From Clostridia bacterium (GTDB lineage Bacteria > Bacillota > Clostridia > Lachnospirales > Lachnospiraceae), in the NCBI GenBank assembly GCA_910575245.1, contig CAJTEN010000026.1, positions 16,534 to 80,533 on the forward strand: a DNA stretch of 64,000 nucleotides, given 5' to 3'. Below, one piece after another: positions 33,800-41,992 of the stretch. Within the stretch, counting starts at the first letter, position 1. Each line of letters begins with the position of its first letter. A program made the position numbers and the translations under genes. The notes beneath the pieces were generated by a model. The model had not been told where the DNA came from. It saw only the letters and a program-made list of their open reading frames with translations, and made no database searches.

Positions 33800-34507
33800 T
33801 TAATACGCCCCATCACTATCAAACACCGCCGGAACCGTTCTCACAATCATCTTAATATCCGTCCAGAGACTCATATCTTCTATATAATCCAGATCCAGCT
33901 CCACCCATTCTTCCCATTTAATATTGGCCCTGCCGCCGACCTGCCAATAACACGTAAGCCCCGGCTGCACCACAAGTCTCTGTTTCTCATACTCGCTGCA
34001 CGCCTCCATCTGGAACGTCAGAATCGGTCTTGGGCCTACGATACTCATGTCACCCTTTATAATATTGATAAGCTGCGGTAATTCATCTATGGAAAAACGT
34101 CTGATCACTTTGCCTGTCCTGGTGATTCTGGGATCATTCTTTATCTTAAAGGCATGGCCCGTCTGTTCGTTATCCTTCATCATTTCATGCAATTTCTCAT
34201 CCGCATTTACATACATGCTGCGGAACTTATACATGGAAAAAGGCTTCATATCTTTTCCGGCCCGCTGCTGCACAAAAAATACCGGTCCGCGGTCCTCATA
34301 CTTAACAGCGGCGGCCGTTACAAGGAACACAGGGGAAAGAACAATCAGCGCCGCTGCCGATAGCAGTACATCCATGGCTCTTTTTATCCGTTTGTAAACC
34401 GGACTTTTTCTTCGGTATATCTCACGCATATTATACCTGTCAAAATCCGTTTCCATTATCGTAAGCATCGGCCGTTCGGTGGTGTCTGTCGCAATCTTCT
34501 CCTGCAT
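33800..34507 (-). CDS. Undecaprenyl-phosphate sugar phosphotransferase (priming transferase)
   Basis: 235 aa, the short single-helix form of the polyprenol monophosphoglycosyltransferase family. One membrane segment (about 45-70) is followed by the catalytic domain with PVFFVQQRAGKD, YKFRSM, the hallmark DELPQLINIIKGDMSIVGPRP and PGLTCYWQVGGR. It moves a sugar-1-phosphate to undecaprenyl phosphate, the first step of capsule assembly. GAGGAT precedes the ATG. It opens the biosynthetic part of the locus; upstream genes are regulatory or surface proteins. In PGLTCYW a Cys takes the usual Gly position. Confidence 0.92.
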   Translation of the reverse strand: MQEKIATDTTERPMLTIMETDFDRYNMREIYRRKSPVYKRIKRAMDVLLSAAALIVLSPVFLVTAAAVKYEDRGPVFFVQQRAGKDMKPFSMYKFRSMYVNADEKLHEMMKDNEQTGHAFKIKNDPRITRTGKVIRRFSIDELPQLINIIKGDMSIVGPRPILTFQMEACSEYEKQRLVVQPGLTCYWQVGGRANIKWEEWVELDLDYIEDMSLWTDIKMIVRTVPAVFDSDGAY

Positions 34508-34639
34508 TCCACTTATCCTCTCAATCGGTCATCAAACGTACCGCCGCCTTACGCGGCAGTACGCATAACCCACACTCGTCGTATAGTAAACTCTATCCTA
34601 TGCTCAAATTGCCGAATTGGCGGTCGAATGGCTGTCCAC

Positions 34640-34666
34640 ATTATGAAAATCCGTGACTTTCATAAT
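34640..34666. terminator. Hairpin between the secreted protein and the priming transferase
   Basis: A perfect 9-bp stem ATTATGAAA / TTTCATAAT with a 9-nt loop, placed in the 195-bp gap after the secreted-protein gene. No U tract follows, so it may be a processing or attenuation site that lowers expression of the downstream sugar genes rather than a full terminator. Confidence 0.4.
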
Positions 34667-34702
34667 AAACCATCCATGCTTCCAATATTGATTCCCGGAT
34701 TA

Positions 34703-35320
34703 CTAACCCGGTATTTCAATGAATGCCAATGTTCCAAGAGCCGTCATATCCACTACAACATGATCTGCTCTGATCTCAGCCACCTTAATCTCCAGACACT
34801 GTCCGTTAACGATCCGGAAAACTTTAATATTCTGTCCGGCCATAACGCCTCTCATGTAAAAATTCACTCTTGCGGTCTGGAAACCCTTTATGGATGCGTT
34901 GACCCGCACAACGTTCAATACTCTGCCGCCCAGAAGCGAAGCATGTGCTTTCGCAGAGTAGACATCTGCCAGCGTTGGCTTTAACACAGAAAACACCTGA
35001 TTGCTGGGCGCCCCGTTGATGATAACATGTCCGCCCTGCCCGACCGGAATAACATTCTCAAGTCCCGGAACCGTTGTGACTGCGTTATTCATATACTCAC
35101 CGACAGTTTTGCCCTCCGCCGCCGCTGCCGCTGCTATATCCGCAGGTACGGAAGATGCTTCGACTGCCGGGCCCGGCGCTGACGGTGCCGGTGCCGGAGT
35201 TTCAGATTTGTTTCCGCCTGAATTCCCGGATACTGATGATGCATCCGGACTTTTCGCTGCCATAACAGGCATCGTGGACAGCATGGTTCCTACCAGTATA
35301 AGTGCTAACAGCTTTTTCAT
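34703..35320 (-). CDS. Secreted protein of unknown function in the capsule locus
   Basis: 205 aa from the ATG at 35320 (GGAGGG 8 nt upstream). A clear signal peptide (KKLLALILVGTMLSTMPVMA with AKS after the cut) is followed by a low-complexity Ser/Pro/Ala linker (about 25-60) and a compact domain of 140 residues rich in Val and Gly with the segment GGHVIINGAPSNQVFSVLKP. No transmembrane anchor, sortase motif or enzyme signature. It lies between the sortase-like gene and the priming transferase on the same strand and may act in surface polymer assembly. Family not recognised. Confidence 0.75.
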   Translation of the reverse strand: MKKLLALILVGTMLSTMPVMAAKSPDASSVSGNSGGNKSETPAPAPSAPGPAVEASSVPADIAAAAAAEGKTVGEYMNNAVTTVPGLENVIPVGQGGHVIINGAPSNQVFSVLKPTLADVYSAKAHASLLGGRVLNVVRVNASIKGFQTARVNFYMRGVMAGQNIKVFRIVNGQCLEIKVAEIRADHVVVDMTALGTLAFIEIPG

Positions 35321-35406
35321 TGTAATCCCTCCTTCCTTCATTTAAGTGTGGTTTATATTCACGTTTAAAAACGCAAATAACTCATTTATCTGATTCCCCC
35401 GAATAT

Positions 35407-36171
35407 CTATTCCGTAACCACTCTGTTGATGGTTCCTGCCGCATCTTCTATCAGAACTGCAACAACTACAAACTGGCTCTCTGCACTTTCTTCTTTCTGT
35501 GTCGTGAGTGTGATAACATAGTTATATGCGCTGACATTCTCCCACCCTTCCCGCAGATTCATATCCATATCTCTGGTTCCGTACAGATCGTCAAGGAACT
35601 GCCCGCATCCGGACAGATATGTGAAATCGTAAGTACGGATCAGGCTTGTATTCTCTCTTTCATAAGCGGCGAAAATCTCATAAGTCAGGACATTTCCGTC
35701 CAGATACAGATAGGCATACTCATGGTCTTTGAAGAAATCAGGATCCGCAAACCTGTACAGACCGGCAAATAAGCCTGTTTCATCCGTTCCTGTTTTGCCG
35801 TGTAATACGGTGTTAAAATCACACATGCCCGTCAAATTTGCAAGTTCGATATACACAGCGCCTGTGTCATCTTCTTCTCCATAAGCATTATGGTTTTCGT
35901 AGAAAGTATCTGATTGTTCGCTCTGTAAAACAGGACAATCTATTGCCGCGTCCGGGATATAGAGCCATGCAAAGATATCAGGATTCTTTTCTCTTAATAC
36001 TTCAAAGTCAACCTGTGCATCCGCCGCGCTTTCGCCTGCAAAGCTTTCGGCCTGACGCAGCCCGGATCCGTTTCCTGTATTCCCCGTTCCTGTCCCTCCA
36101 CATGCACATACCATGGCGGTAACCAATATCAGTAATGACATAATTCCTGTTCTTTTCATAATCTTTTGCAT
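35407..36171 (-). CDS. Sortase-B-like lipoprotein lacking the catalytic residues
   Basis: 254 aa. The N-terminal signal ends in a lipobox-like LVTAMVCAC (Cys22 or 24). From 55 on it follows the class B sortase pattern: FAWLYIPDAAIDCPVLQ, an intact NTV strand (120-122), FFKDHEYAYLYLDG and a final TLTT strand. The catalytic positions are changed: the His of the usual YGHN is Lys126 (HGKT), the Cys of TLxTC is Gln225 (TLTTQ), and the Arg before the last strand is Gln233 (SQFVV). It is therefore probably not a transpeptidase but a binding protein with a sortase fold. It lies 28 bp downstream of the kinase-LCP gene. Confidence 0.78.
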   Translation of the reverse strand: MQKIMKRTGIMSLLILVTAMVCACGGTGTGNTGNGSGLRQAESFAGESAADAQVDFEVLREKNPDIFAWLYIPDAAIDCPVLQSEQSDTFYENHNAYGEEDDTGAVYIELANLTGMCDFNTVLHGKTGTDETGLFAGLYRFADPDFFKDHEYAYLYLDGNVLTYEIFAAYERENTSLIRTYDFTYLSGCGQFLDDLYGTRDMDMNLREGWENVSAYNYVITLTTQKEESAESQFVVVAVLIEDAAGTINRVVTE

Positions 36172-36199
36172 AGCCCTACCTCATCCTGCGAACAGTTTC

Positions 36200-38113
36200 C
36201 TACTCAACCTTTTCATAAAACACATCCAGAATCATTTCATACAAGGCATCTTCATCCGGGTAGAATTCTTCAAATTCTTCTCCCATAACGGTTTCACCTT
36301 CCATCGTGTAGAAATTGTCTTCGTCGAATTTATAATCCGGCAGCACTGATGCCAGATAAGCAGCTTTATGCGGAGAAATATCAGTAACCATCTGCGGTGA
36401 TACTGCCTGGTACAGATTCAAAGCCACGGAGATATCTTTGCCCACTTCCTGTTTTGCCTTATTGACTAAATTGGTCAGATATTGCTGCTGTCTTAACAGC
36501 CGCGTATCCGCGGAACCAAAAATATCAGTATCCCTGTATTTCACATACCAGAAAGCGCTATCCCCGCTTAAATGTACGTTGCTGCCTTCCACAAGGCCGG
36601 CGTCAATCTTTGTCAGATCTTCCAATACCACCAAATCTATGCCGCCCACCGCATCATTAATAGTGGGTATGGCACTCATATTGACGGCAGCATATCCGTG
36701 TATGGGCAGGTTGTAGAACAACTTCTCTACTGCTTTCTTCTGATATTCACAGCTCTTCTTCATCCCGTCGCCGAAGCCGTGCTGCACCGCGATCTGGGCT
36801 TTCGTCGTGGTGATATATACGCCGTTTCCATTGTAGACATCAATATCTGTCATCGTATTGCGATTGATTCCGATGATTTTAATACTGCTGTCTTTCGGAT
36901 TCATAACTGCCAGGAACATGGCATCCGCCTGTCCGCCTTCCGTCCCTTCCTCTACTGCCTGTGCATCACTGTCCTTATCAATACCCATAATGAGAAACGT
37001 GAGAACTTCCTGATTATATTGATAGATCGTATCCTGATATTTAACCCAGCCATCCTGCCACTTGATTTCTTCCTCTTTCACCAGCCCATCGGCGCCTATG
37101 GTGGTCGGCAAATCAGGCCGCACACCGTCTGACACACTCATCAAGTTTCTTTTTCCCATAGCTATAACGGTTACAAATCCCCCCAGAAACAATCCGCATA
37201 TAAGCAGAACAGCGGCCGCTGTCACAAGAATACGTTTTGCCAGCCTTTTGGCGGCCTGCTTGATCTTCTGCTTCCTTATCTGTCTTTTCTCTTTCCTTTC
37301 CTTCTCCCTCTTCTCCTGCTCCTCCCGCTTCTGCTTCTCATGAAATTCTCTCTGAAGCTCGATAAGCTTCTGTTCTTCCTTCTCCTGCTTTTCTGCGGAT
37401 TTAGAATCCGCCCCGTATTCGCCGTAATATTTGCCGTAGTATTTGCCATAATATTTACCGTAATGTCCATAATACCCCTTGCCGTTCATATCGACTTTAT
37501 TCAGGACGACACCCAAAATACGGCTTCCGGTTTTATCAAGCTGATCCTTTACCTTCTGGACAAAGCGGTAACTGACTGCATTGTTTTCTACCACCAATAC
37601 GGTGCCGTCGCAGTTCCTTGCCACTACCGCGGCATCTATAACACTGCCAAGGGGCGGCGTGTCAACAATGATATAGGTAAACGATTCTTTCATGACATCC
37701 AGCATCTCGGCAAATTTCCTGCTTCCGAGAAGCTCGCTGGGATTGGGCGGCACAGGACCGGAAAAAAGCACATAAAGCTTCGGGATATCCGTTTCACATA
37801 CCGCGTCCATATATTGATGTTTCCCGATCAGGCAATGGCTCAGGCCGAATTTCACCGCACCTGTCTTATACCGCCCTATCAAGACCGACTTACGCATATC
37901 CGCGTCAATAAGCAATGTCGCATTACCGGCCTCCGCAAATGACTTGGCCAGCTCCATGGCAACGCTGGATTTCCCTTCATGTGCCATACAGCTGGTGACC
38001 GCAATTACTTTGATATCGTCCCCGCAGAACTCTATGTTGCTGCGCAATGTCTTGAAAGCTTCTTTTATATAAAAACCGTTCTTCTTTTGAAAGTACAGCT
38101 TTACCTCCTGCAT
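36200..38113 (-). CDS. CpsD-type tyrosine kinase fused to a LytR-CpsA-Psr domain
   Basis: 637 aa. Residues 1-210 are a bacterial BY-kinase: Walker A SCMAHEGKSS (41-50), A' LLIDADMR (67-74), Walker B YIIVDTPP (147-154). A tyrosine cluster with repeated GKYY units (214-233) is the autophosphorylation tail. A strongly charged coiled-coil-like stretch (240-292) leads to one membrane helix (about 296-318). The rest is an LCP domain with FLIMGIDKDSD, IIGINRNTMTD and YVKYRDTD...RLLRQQQYL. LCP enzymes attach lipid-linked polymers to peptidoglycan; BY-kinases control chain length with CpsC. Both on one chain would couple cytoplasmic phosphorylation to wall attachment. It lies 2 bp after cpsC. Confidence 0.9.
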   Translation of the reverse strand: MQEVKLYFQKKNGFYIKEAFKTLRSNIEFCGDDIKVIAVTSCMAHEGKSSVAMELAKSFAEAGNATLLIDADMRKSVLIGRYKTGAVKFGLSHCLIGKHQYMDAVCETDIPKLYVLFSGPVPPNPSELLGSRKFAEMLDVMKESFTYIIVDTPPLGSVIDAAVVARNCDGTVLVVENNAVSYRFVQKVKDQLDKTGSRILGVVLNKVDMNGKGYYGHYGKYYGKYYGKYYGEYGADSKSAEKQEKEEQKLIELQREFHEKQKREEQEKREKERKEKRQIRKQKIKQAAKRLAKRILVTAAAVLLICGLFLGGFVTVIAMGKRNLMSVSDGVRPDLPTTIGADGLVKEEEIKWQDGWVKYQDTIYQYNQEVLTFLIMGIDKDSDAQAVEEGTEGGQADAMFLAVMNPKDSSIKIIGINRNTMTDIDVYNGNGVYITTTKAQIAVQHGFGDGMKKSCEYQKKAVEKLFYNLPIHGYAAVNMSAIPTINDAVGGIDLVVLEDLTKIDAGLVEGSNVHLSGDSAFWYVKYRDTDIFGSADTRLLRQQQYLTNLVNKAKQEVGKDISVALNLYQAVSPQMVTDISPHKAAYLASVLPDYKFDEDNFYTMEGETVMGEEFEEFYPDEDALYEMILDVFYEKVE

Positions 38114-38115
38114 CC

Positions 38116-38847
38116 TTACTTCCTCTTAATCTTTCTCTTTTTCGCAGTGTTATCTTCCGTGATGGCCGGGATCATCGCAAGTGTGCTGATCCCCAGATAT
38201 TTCTCCACATCTTCCGAGGACTTGATGGTATCATCCAGCAGAAATATGATTAAGATAACTGCGCAGGCCAAAAACGCCCCTGCAATGCCGCCTGCCAGTG
38301 TCCATTTCAAGACGCTAGGGCCGGACTTCTCCGCAGGCATATTGGCTGTCTCTACTACATTAACCGCTTCGATATCCATTACGTTCTGGATATGTTCTCC
38401 CGCCACTTCCCTGATACAGTTCGCAATTCTCATAGCCTGCTCCGGATTCGTATGCTCTACCGTAATAGACACCACACGCGTATCCACAGGAGTATTCACC
38501 GACACCTTTTTCATCAAGTCTTCATACTCCATATCTTCCAGGGAAAGCTCTTCTACCACTTTCTCCAGGACATACCTGCTGCTGATCAGCTCCGCATAGT
38601 CTTTCGTTAACTGTGTCCCCATCTGCACATCCGTATAGGTAACCGTTGTGTCTTCTGTTTTGTTCAAAATATATATCTTGGTAGTTGATTCAAAAACCGG
38701 AGCCAACACGTAAGAGCTGACTGCAAAACAAATAAGTGCTGTCACGAAGCCGGCACCCAGGATAATCCAGAATCTGCTGAACAATATATGGATAATCTCC
38801 AGCAGATCAAACTCAATTTCATTGTTATTTTCTCTATGGTTTTCCAT
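38116..38847 (-). CDS. cpsC: Chain-length regulator CpsC/Wzz-like
   Basis: 243 aa. Polysaccharide co-polymerase with two membrane helices (about 28-50 and 180-205) flanking an extracytoplasmic domain, and the N-terminal EIEFDLLEIIHILFSRFW typical of Wzz proteins. It lacks its own kinase domain; the partner is the downstream kinase-LCP protein, whose activity it would stimulate through its cytoplasmic tail. The second helix is preceded by the usual Pro-rich PAEKSGPSVLK. GAGGAAG precedes the ATG. The gene lies between cpsB and the kinase on one transcript. Confidence 0.9.
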   Translation of the reverse strand: MENHRENNNEIEFDLLEIIHILFSRFWIILGAGFVTALICFAVSSYVLAPVFESTTKIYILNKTEDTTVTYTDVQMGTQLTKDYAELISSRYVLEKVVEELSLEDMEYEDLMKKVSVNTPVDTRVVSITVEHTNPEQAMRIANCIREVAGEHIQNVMDIEAVNVVETANMPAEKSGPSVLKWTLAGGIAGAFLACAVILIIFLLDDTIKSSEDVEKYLGISTLAMIPAITEDNTAKKRKIKRK

Positions 38848-38864
38848 TCCGTTCTTCTTCCTGC

Positions 38865-39602
38865 TTATAGATACAAAGCTGTCTCTTTATCCCTGGCCAC
38901 ATGCATCGGATTCTCACAGAACAGTTTCCGGCAGTAATCCTCACCATACTTTTTTCTGATATAATCCGCACAATCTGAAAGATAAGGCGCCCTTTTCCCC
39001 AAATCATGCGCATCCGTTGCAACAAAATGAACCTGCCTCTGTTTCAATATATTTTTAACGAACCGTTTAACCTTCGAGCCGGATTTCCCCATAATACTGC
39101 CGGCATTCACCTGGATATAGCAGCCCATTTCAATCAGATCGTCTATTCCGTATTTCTGGGAGCAGACGTTCTGATACCGCTCCACATGCGCCAGAATGGG
39201 ATAGTACCCGCCCGTCAGCAGAGAATAGATCCCATTGCGGATATAATCAAAATCCGAAGGCGGGCCAAACTCCACGAGCACATAACGGGAACCTGCCATA
39301 GTTCCTGTCAGCCCGCTTTCAAGCTCCTCCAAAAGTCCGCTTCGGTAATACAGTTCACTCCCCAGATACAGTTCTATATGTATATCTTCTTCCGCCGTCA
39401 TCTCCCGCAGCTTGTCTGCCCTGCATGCCATTTCAAGTAAATGCGTATGGCGATGTCCCGGCTTATTATGGGGCGTGAGAATCATGCCGGATATGCCGTC
39501 ATCTGCCGCACATTTGAGCATCCGCATACTCATTTCAAAGCTGTCCGCCCCATCGTCCACTCCGGGTAAAATATGAGAATGAATATCGATAAGTTCTTTC
39601 AT
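38865..39602 (-). CDS. cpsB: PHP-domain tyrosine-protein phosphatase CpsB
   Basis: 245 aa. PHP-fold phosphatase of the CpsB/CapC/YwqE family, which dephosphorylates the CpsD tyrosine tail. Metal ligands can be seen in IDIHSHILPGVDDG, the TPHNKPGHRH block and the C-terminal VATDAHDLGKR. It is the first gene of the cps operon, with a consensus promoter 55 bp upstream, and a weak GGTGA ribosome site. Confidence 0.93.
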   Translation of the reverse strand: MKELIDIHSHILPGVDDGADSFEMSMRMLKCAADDGISGMILTPHNKPGHRHTHLLEMACRADKLREMTAEEDIHIELYLGSELYYRSGLLEELESGLTGTMAGSRYVLVEFGPPSDFDYIRNGIYSLLTGGYYPILAHVERYQNVCSQKYGIDDLIEMGCYIQVNAGSIMGKSGSKVKRFVKNILKQRQVHFVATDAHDLGKRAPYLSDCADYIRKKYGEDYCRKLFCENPMHVARDKETALYL

Positions 39603-39636
39603 TTGTCACCATGAATCATTTATAAAATTAACATCT

Positions 39637-39718
39637 CGCTAAATTTAAACTAATACCATGCTTCATTATAATAGATTTAATCTTTCACGTCAATCAAAAC
39701 GCCTTATTTAATTTAGCG
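39637..39718 (-). promoter_or_regulatory. cps operon promoter bracketed by a 9-bp inverted repeat
   Basis: Minus strand: -35 TTGACG (39693-39688), 17-nt spacer, perfect -10 TATAAT (39670-39665). CGCTAAATT (39637-39645) and its exact inverse AATTTAGCG (39710-39718) lie about 20 bp on either side of the promoter core. The arrangement suggests a looping or dimer-bridging repressor. The divergent XRE gene at 39891 is the nearest candidate; this is inference. Confidence 0.65.
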
Positions 39719-39745
39719 AATGAAATGTATGCGTAATGTACAATC

Positions 39746-39848
39746 TATAGTTAACGACATTAGAAATTTCGTTTTCGGCTTTGCAGGAGCTACCGTATAT
39801 AGCTCCTGCAAGAGCCGGGAACAGAAATTTGTTATGTCGTTTACTATA
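39746..39848. repeat. 103-bp palindromic repeat, copy A
   Basis: The ends are TATAGTTAACGACAT and ATGTCGTTTACTATA; inside are a second arm pair (GAAATTTCGTTTTCGGCT / AGCCGGGAACAGAAATTT) and a central GCAGGAGCT/AGCTCCTGC stem. It can fold over its entire length. Copy B at 54756-54858 has the same length in the opposite orientation. It lies between the cps promoter and the XRE gene. No clear target duplication. Confidence 0.65.
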
Positions 39849-39890
39849 ATACATATGATCAAGGCTTTGGAAAGGGTATGGTTATAATTG

Positions 39891-40205
39891 ATGTATGAAA
39901 ATTTTCTCCCCGACAGGCTGGCCGAATTAAGAATGCAAAAAGGCATTTCCGCCCGTGATATGTCTTTATCCCTGGGACAGGCAAACAATTATATCAATAC
40001 AATTGAGAATAAAAAGTCGCTGCCATCCATGCAGTCATTTTTCTATATTTGCGAGTTTCTGGATATTACCCCACAGGAGTTTTTTGACGAGGGCAATTCC
40101 AATCCGAAAATGCTGAAAACCTTTGTTGATGAGGCAAAAAAACTGGATTGCGAATCATTTTCACATATCCTCGGCATCATGAAAGAACTGAACAGGCATA
40201 AATAA
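39891..40205 (+). CDS. XRE-family transcriptional regulator
   Basis: 104 aa. A helix-turn-helix of the Cro/XRE type fills residues 6-62 (LAELRMQKGISARDMSLSLG, then YINTIENKKSLPSMQSFFYI). A short acidic C-terminal tail follows, with no ligand domain. The ATG at 39891 is preferred to the in-frame TTG directly before it; the ribosome site is weak. It is divergent from the cps operon, 290 bp from cpsB, with the 103-bp palindrome in between. It could be the local regulator. Confidence 0.85.
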   Translation: MYENFLPDRLAELRMQKGISARDMSLSLGQANNYINTIENKKSLPSMQSFFYICEFLDITPQEFFDEGNSNPKMLKTFVDEAKKLDCESFSHILGIMKELNRHK

Positions 40206-40237
40206 TGTCCTGTCCTTGAACCGGTGCCGGAAACATA

Positions 40238-40278
40238 TAAAAACAGCCGCCCGGAACGTTTCATATCCGGAACGACTG
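40238..40278 (-). terminator. Terminator after the BNR-like membrane protein
   Basis: On the minus strand a stem of about 12 bp (CAGTCGTTCCGGA with TCCGGGCGGCTG, with G-U pairs) is followed by TTTTTAT. It is 60 bp beyond the stop of the 40340 gene and faces the convergent XRE gene. Confidence 0.6.
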
Positions 40279-40339
40279 CTTCTGCCAGTTCTCCCTGTTC
40301 AACCAACTACCTCTGTCTGCTAATTATCCTCCTGATTTC

Positions 40340-41926
40340 TCACCATCGATAGTCCTCTCCTTCTGCTGTCCCCACATAACTCCAGCTTCTGCCCATATCC
40401 TCCGACTCATACAACCCGTAAACCCAGACCCCGTCCTCATAATAATCTCCGTCCGGTCCCTGGCCGGCCATCATATATAATTTTCCCTCTTCCTCCCATA
40501 CTCTGTCAGGCATGATAAAGGGATTATACAGGCTTCCGTCGGGCAGTTCTATCTTCGCAGAAGGATATGTGATCTCCTGAAAGCTCCTCCCGCCGTCTTC
40601 CGTCCGGAAGAACCGCCCAAGGCTTCCGCCGCTGTATGCAAGGCAGGAGAAACCGATCCTCTCATCCTCCAGAAAATCAATCCACTTGGCCAAACCGCCA
40701 TGCCCCAGATAAGGATCCGCGTTTACCACCGAAGTATTGATGCCATCCACGGCTTCCAGAAGCACATAGAAGCTACTGCCTGCCGCCCGGTCTACTCCGA
40801 CCATCCGAAGCTGCGTACCATCCTTTCTCTGGTAGGAGCATTCTGCTTCGTACTCCCTCCACTCCTCCGGCATCTCTTCTATTATTATCCCGGCAGAAGA
40901 CGCATCCGGGGATGTCTCTTCTGCGCTCCCGTCTCTTTCATCCTCCTCATATCGCCACTCTTCCAGAGAATCCTGTTCTATACCGCGGTAAACGGCATTA
41001 TACAATTTGGTTCTGTCGTAATTGTCCAGATAAGGGGTGATATCCAGATAGCGCCTGCGTTCCTCGGAGAAATAGCCTATTTCCTCAAACTCTGTGATCT
41101 CTTGCAACTCTTCCACCAGATCACAGCAGGCATTGCTGAAAGCTTCCAGTTCTCCAGGCTGACGTCCGTTAAACCCCACAACGGGCACATAAACCGCCTC
41201 TCCCTCCTCATCCTCACGCTTCTCAAACTCCGTGACCCTGTTATGTCCATAGGAAAACTGCTGTGCCAGATAAGCAAAATACGACTCCTCGTAATCGTCT
41301 GTCATCTGGAAATCATTGGTCGCGGAAAATGTGAAATCATCTGCCTGAAAATAGTATTTGTCTCCTTCCTTCTGCAAATAAGATACCTGATTGTCATACC
41401 GGTCCGTGATCCAGAAAGCAACCTCTTCCTCACTGTAACCCGCAAACAGATTCTCCTCATCGTACAAAACCACAATATGTTGTTCCTCTCCCGCCATGTT
41501 CCGGGATGCGCCATCTTCGCCGCTTTCCAAAGCCATTCCGGCCGCCGGTTCCTGAGACAGATCATGCAGGAGGATCTCCACACCCGCAGGGTAGAACTGT
41601 ACCTCCCAGTTCCCTTCCTGTAGCGGCTCCCCCTGGTTATTGACCGTGAAGTCTTCTGTCTTTATCCACTCGCCGTCTCTCTCCACAAGCGCCCTTCCCT
41701 TTGTGCGCCCCTGTTCAGCGTCTCCGTAGGAAGCTATGGTAAGAAGGGATTTCCCCGCAGTTCCCCGCATCTGAAAAGTAACCGCTGTCCGGCCGTCCTG
41801 TGATTCTTCCTTTCCGATGAAGGTAATCTTATCGTTTGCTTCGTAAATGAACCATCCGGTCAGGCCAAAAAGCATGACCGCCGCAATACATGAAATCAGC
41901 ACAATCAATTTTATGTGTTTTTTCAT
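40340..41926 (-). CDS. Membrane-anchored protein with C-terminal BNR/Asp-box motifs
   Basis: 528 aa from the ATG at 41926 (AAAGGAG upstream). An N-terminal helix (about 6-28, IVLISCIAAVMLFGLTGWFI) anchors an extracytoplasmic protein. The C-terminal region has two Asp-box sequences, RTEDGGRSF and ESEDMGRSW, of the type found at blade turns of beta-propellers such as sialidases and photosynthesis-repair proteins. The middle is acidic and unrecognised. No sialidase catalytic arginines or RIP motif are evident, so no enzymatic role is claimed. It ends in a good terminator and is probably monocistronic. Its neighbour to the right is a MATE pump on the same strand, 66 bp upstream. Confidence 0.72.
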   Translation of the reverse strand: MKKHIKLIVLISCIAAVMLFGLTGWFIYEANDKITFIGKEESQDGRTAVTFQMRGTAGKSLLTIASYGDAEQGRTKGRALVERDGEWIKTEDFTVNNQGEPLQEGNWEVQFYPAGVEILLHDLSQEPAAGMALESGEDGASRNMAGEEQHIVVLYDEENLFAGYSEEEVAFWITDRYDNQVSYLQKEGDKYYFQADDFTFSATNDFQMTDDYEESYFAYLAQQFSYGHNRVTEFEKREDEEGEAVYVPVVGFNGRQPGELEAFSNACCDLVEELQEITEFEEIGYFSEERRRYLDITPYLDNYDRTKLYNAVYRGIEQDSLEEWRYEEDERDGSAEETSPDASSAGIIIEEMPEEWREYEAECSYQRKDGTQLRMVGVDRAAGSSFYVLLEAVDGINTSVVNADPYLGHGGLAKWIDFLEDERIGFSCLAYSGGSLGRFFRTEDGGRSFQEITYPSAKIELPDGSLYNPFIMPDRVWEEEGKLYMMAGQGPDGDYYEDGVWVYGLYESEDMGRSWSYVGTAEGEDYRW

Positions 41927-41992
41927 AATGAATACTCCTTTACTGCTGATTTGATTACCGGTAATTAACAGGTATGGCAAAAAACTCTATCA

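Noticed and set aside
35407..36171. Active class B sortase
   Set aside because: The fold matches but the catalytic His, Cys and Arg positions are occupied by Lys, Gln and Gln, so I annotate it as sortase-like only.
37340..37942. Plus-strand ORF opposite the kinase gene, hydrophobic
   Set aside because: The Phe/Ile/Val-rich translation is the complement of the Tyr/Lys/Glu-rich tail and coil of the kinase-LCP protein.
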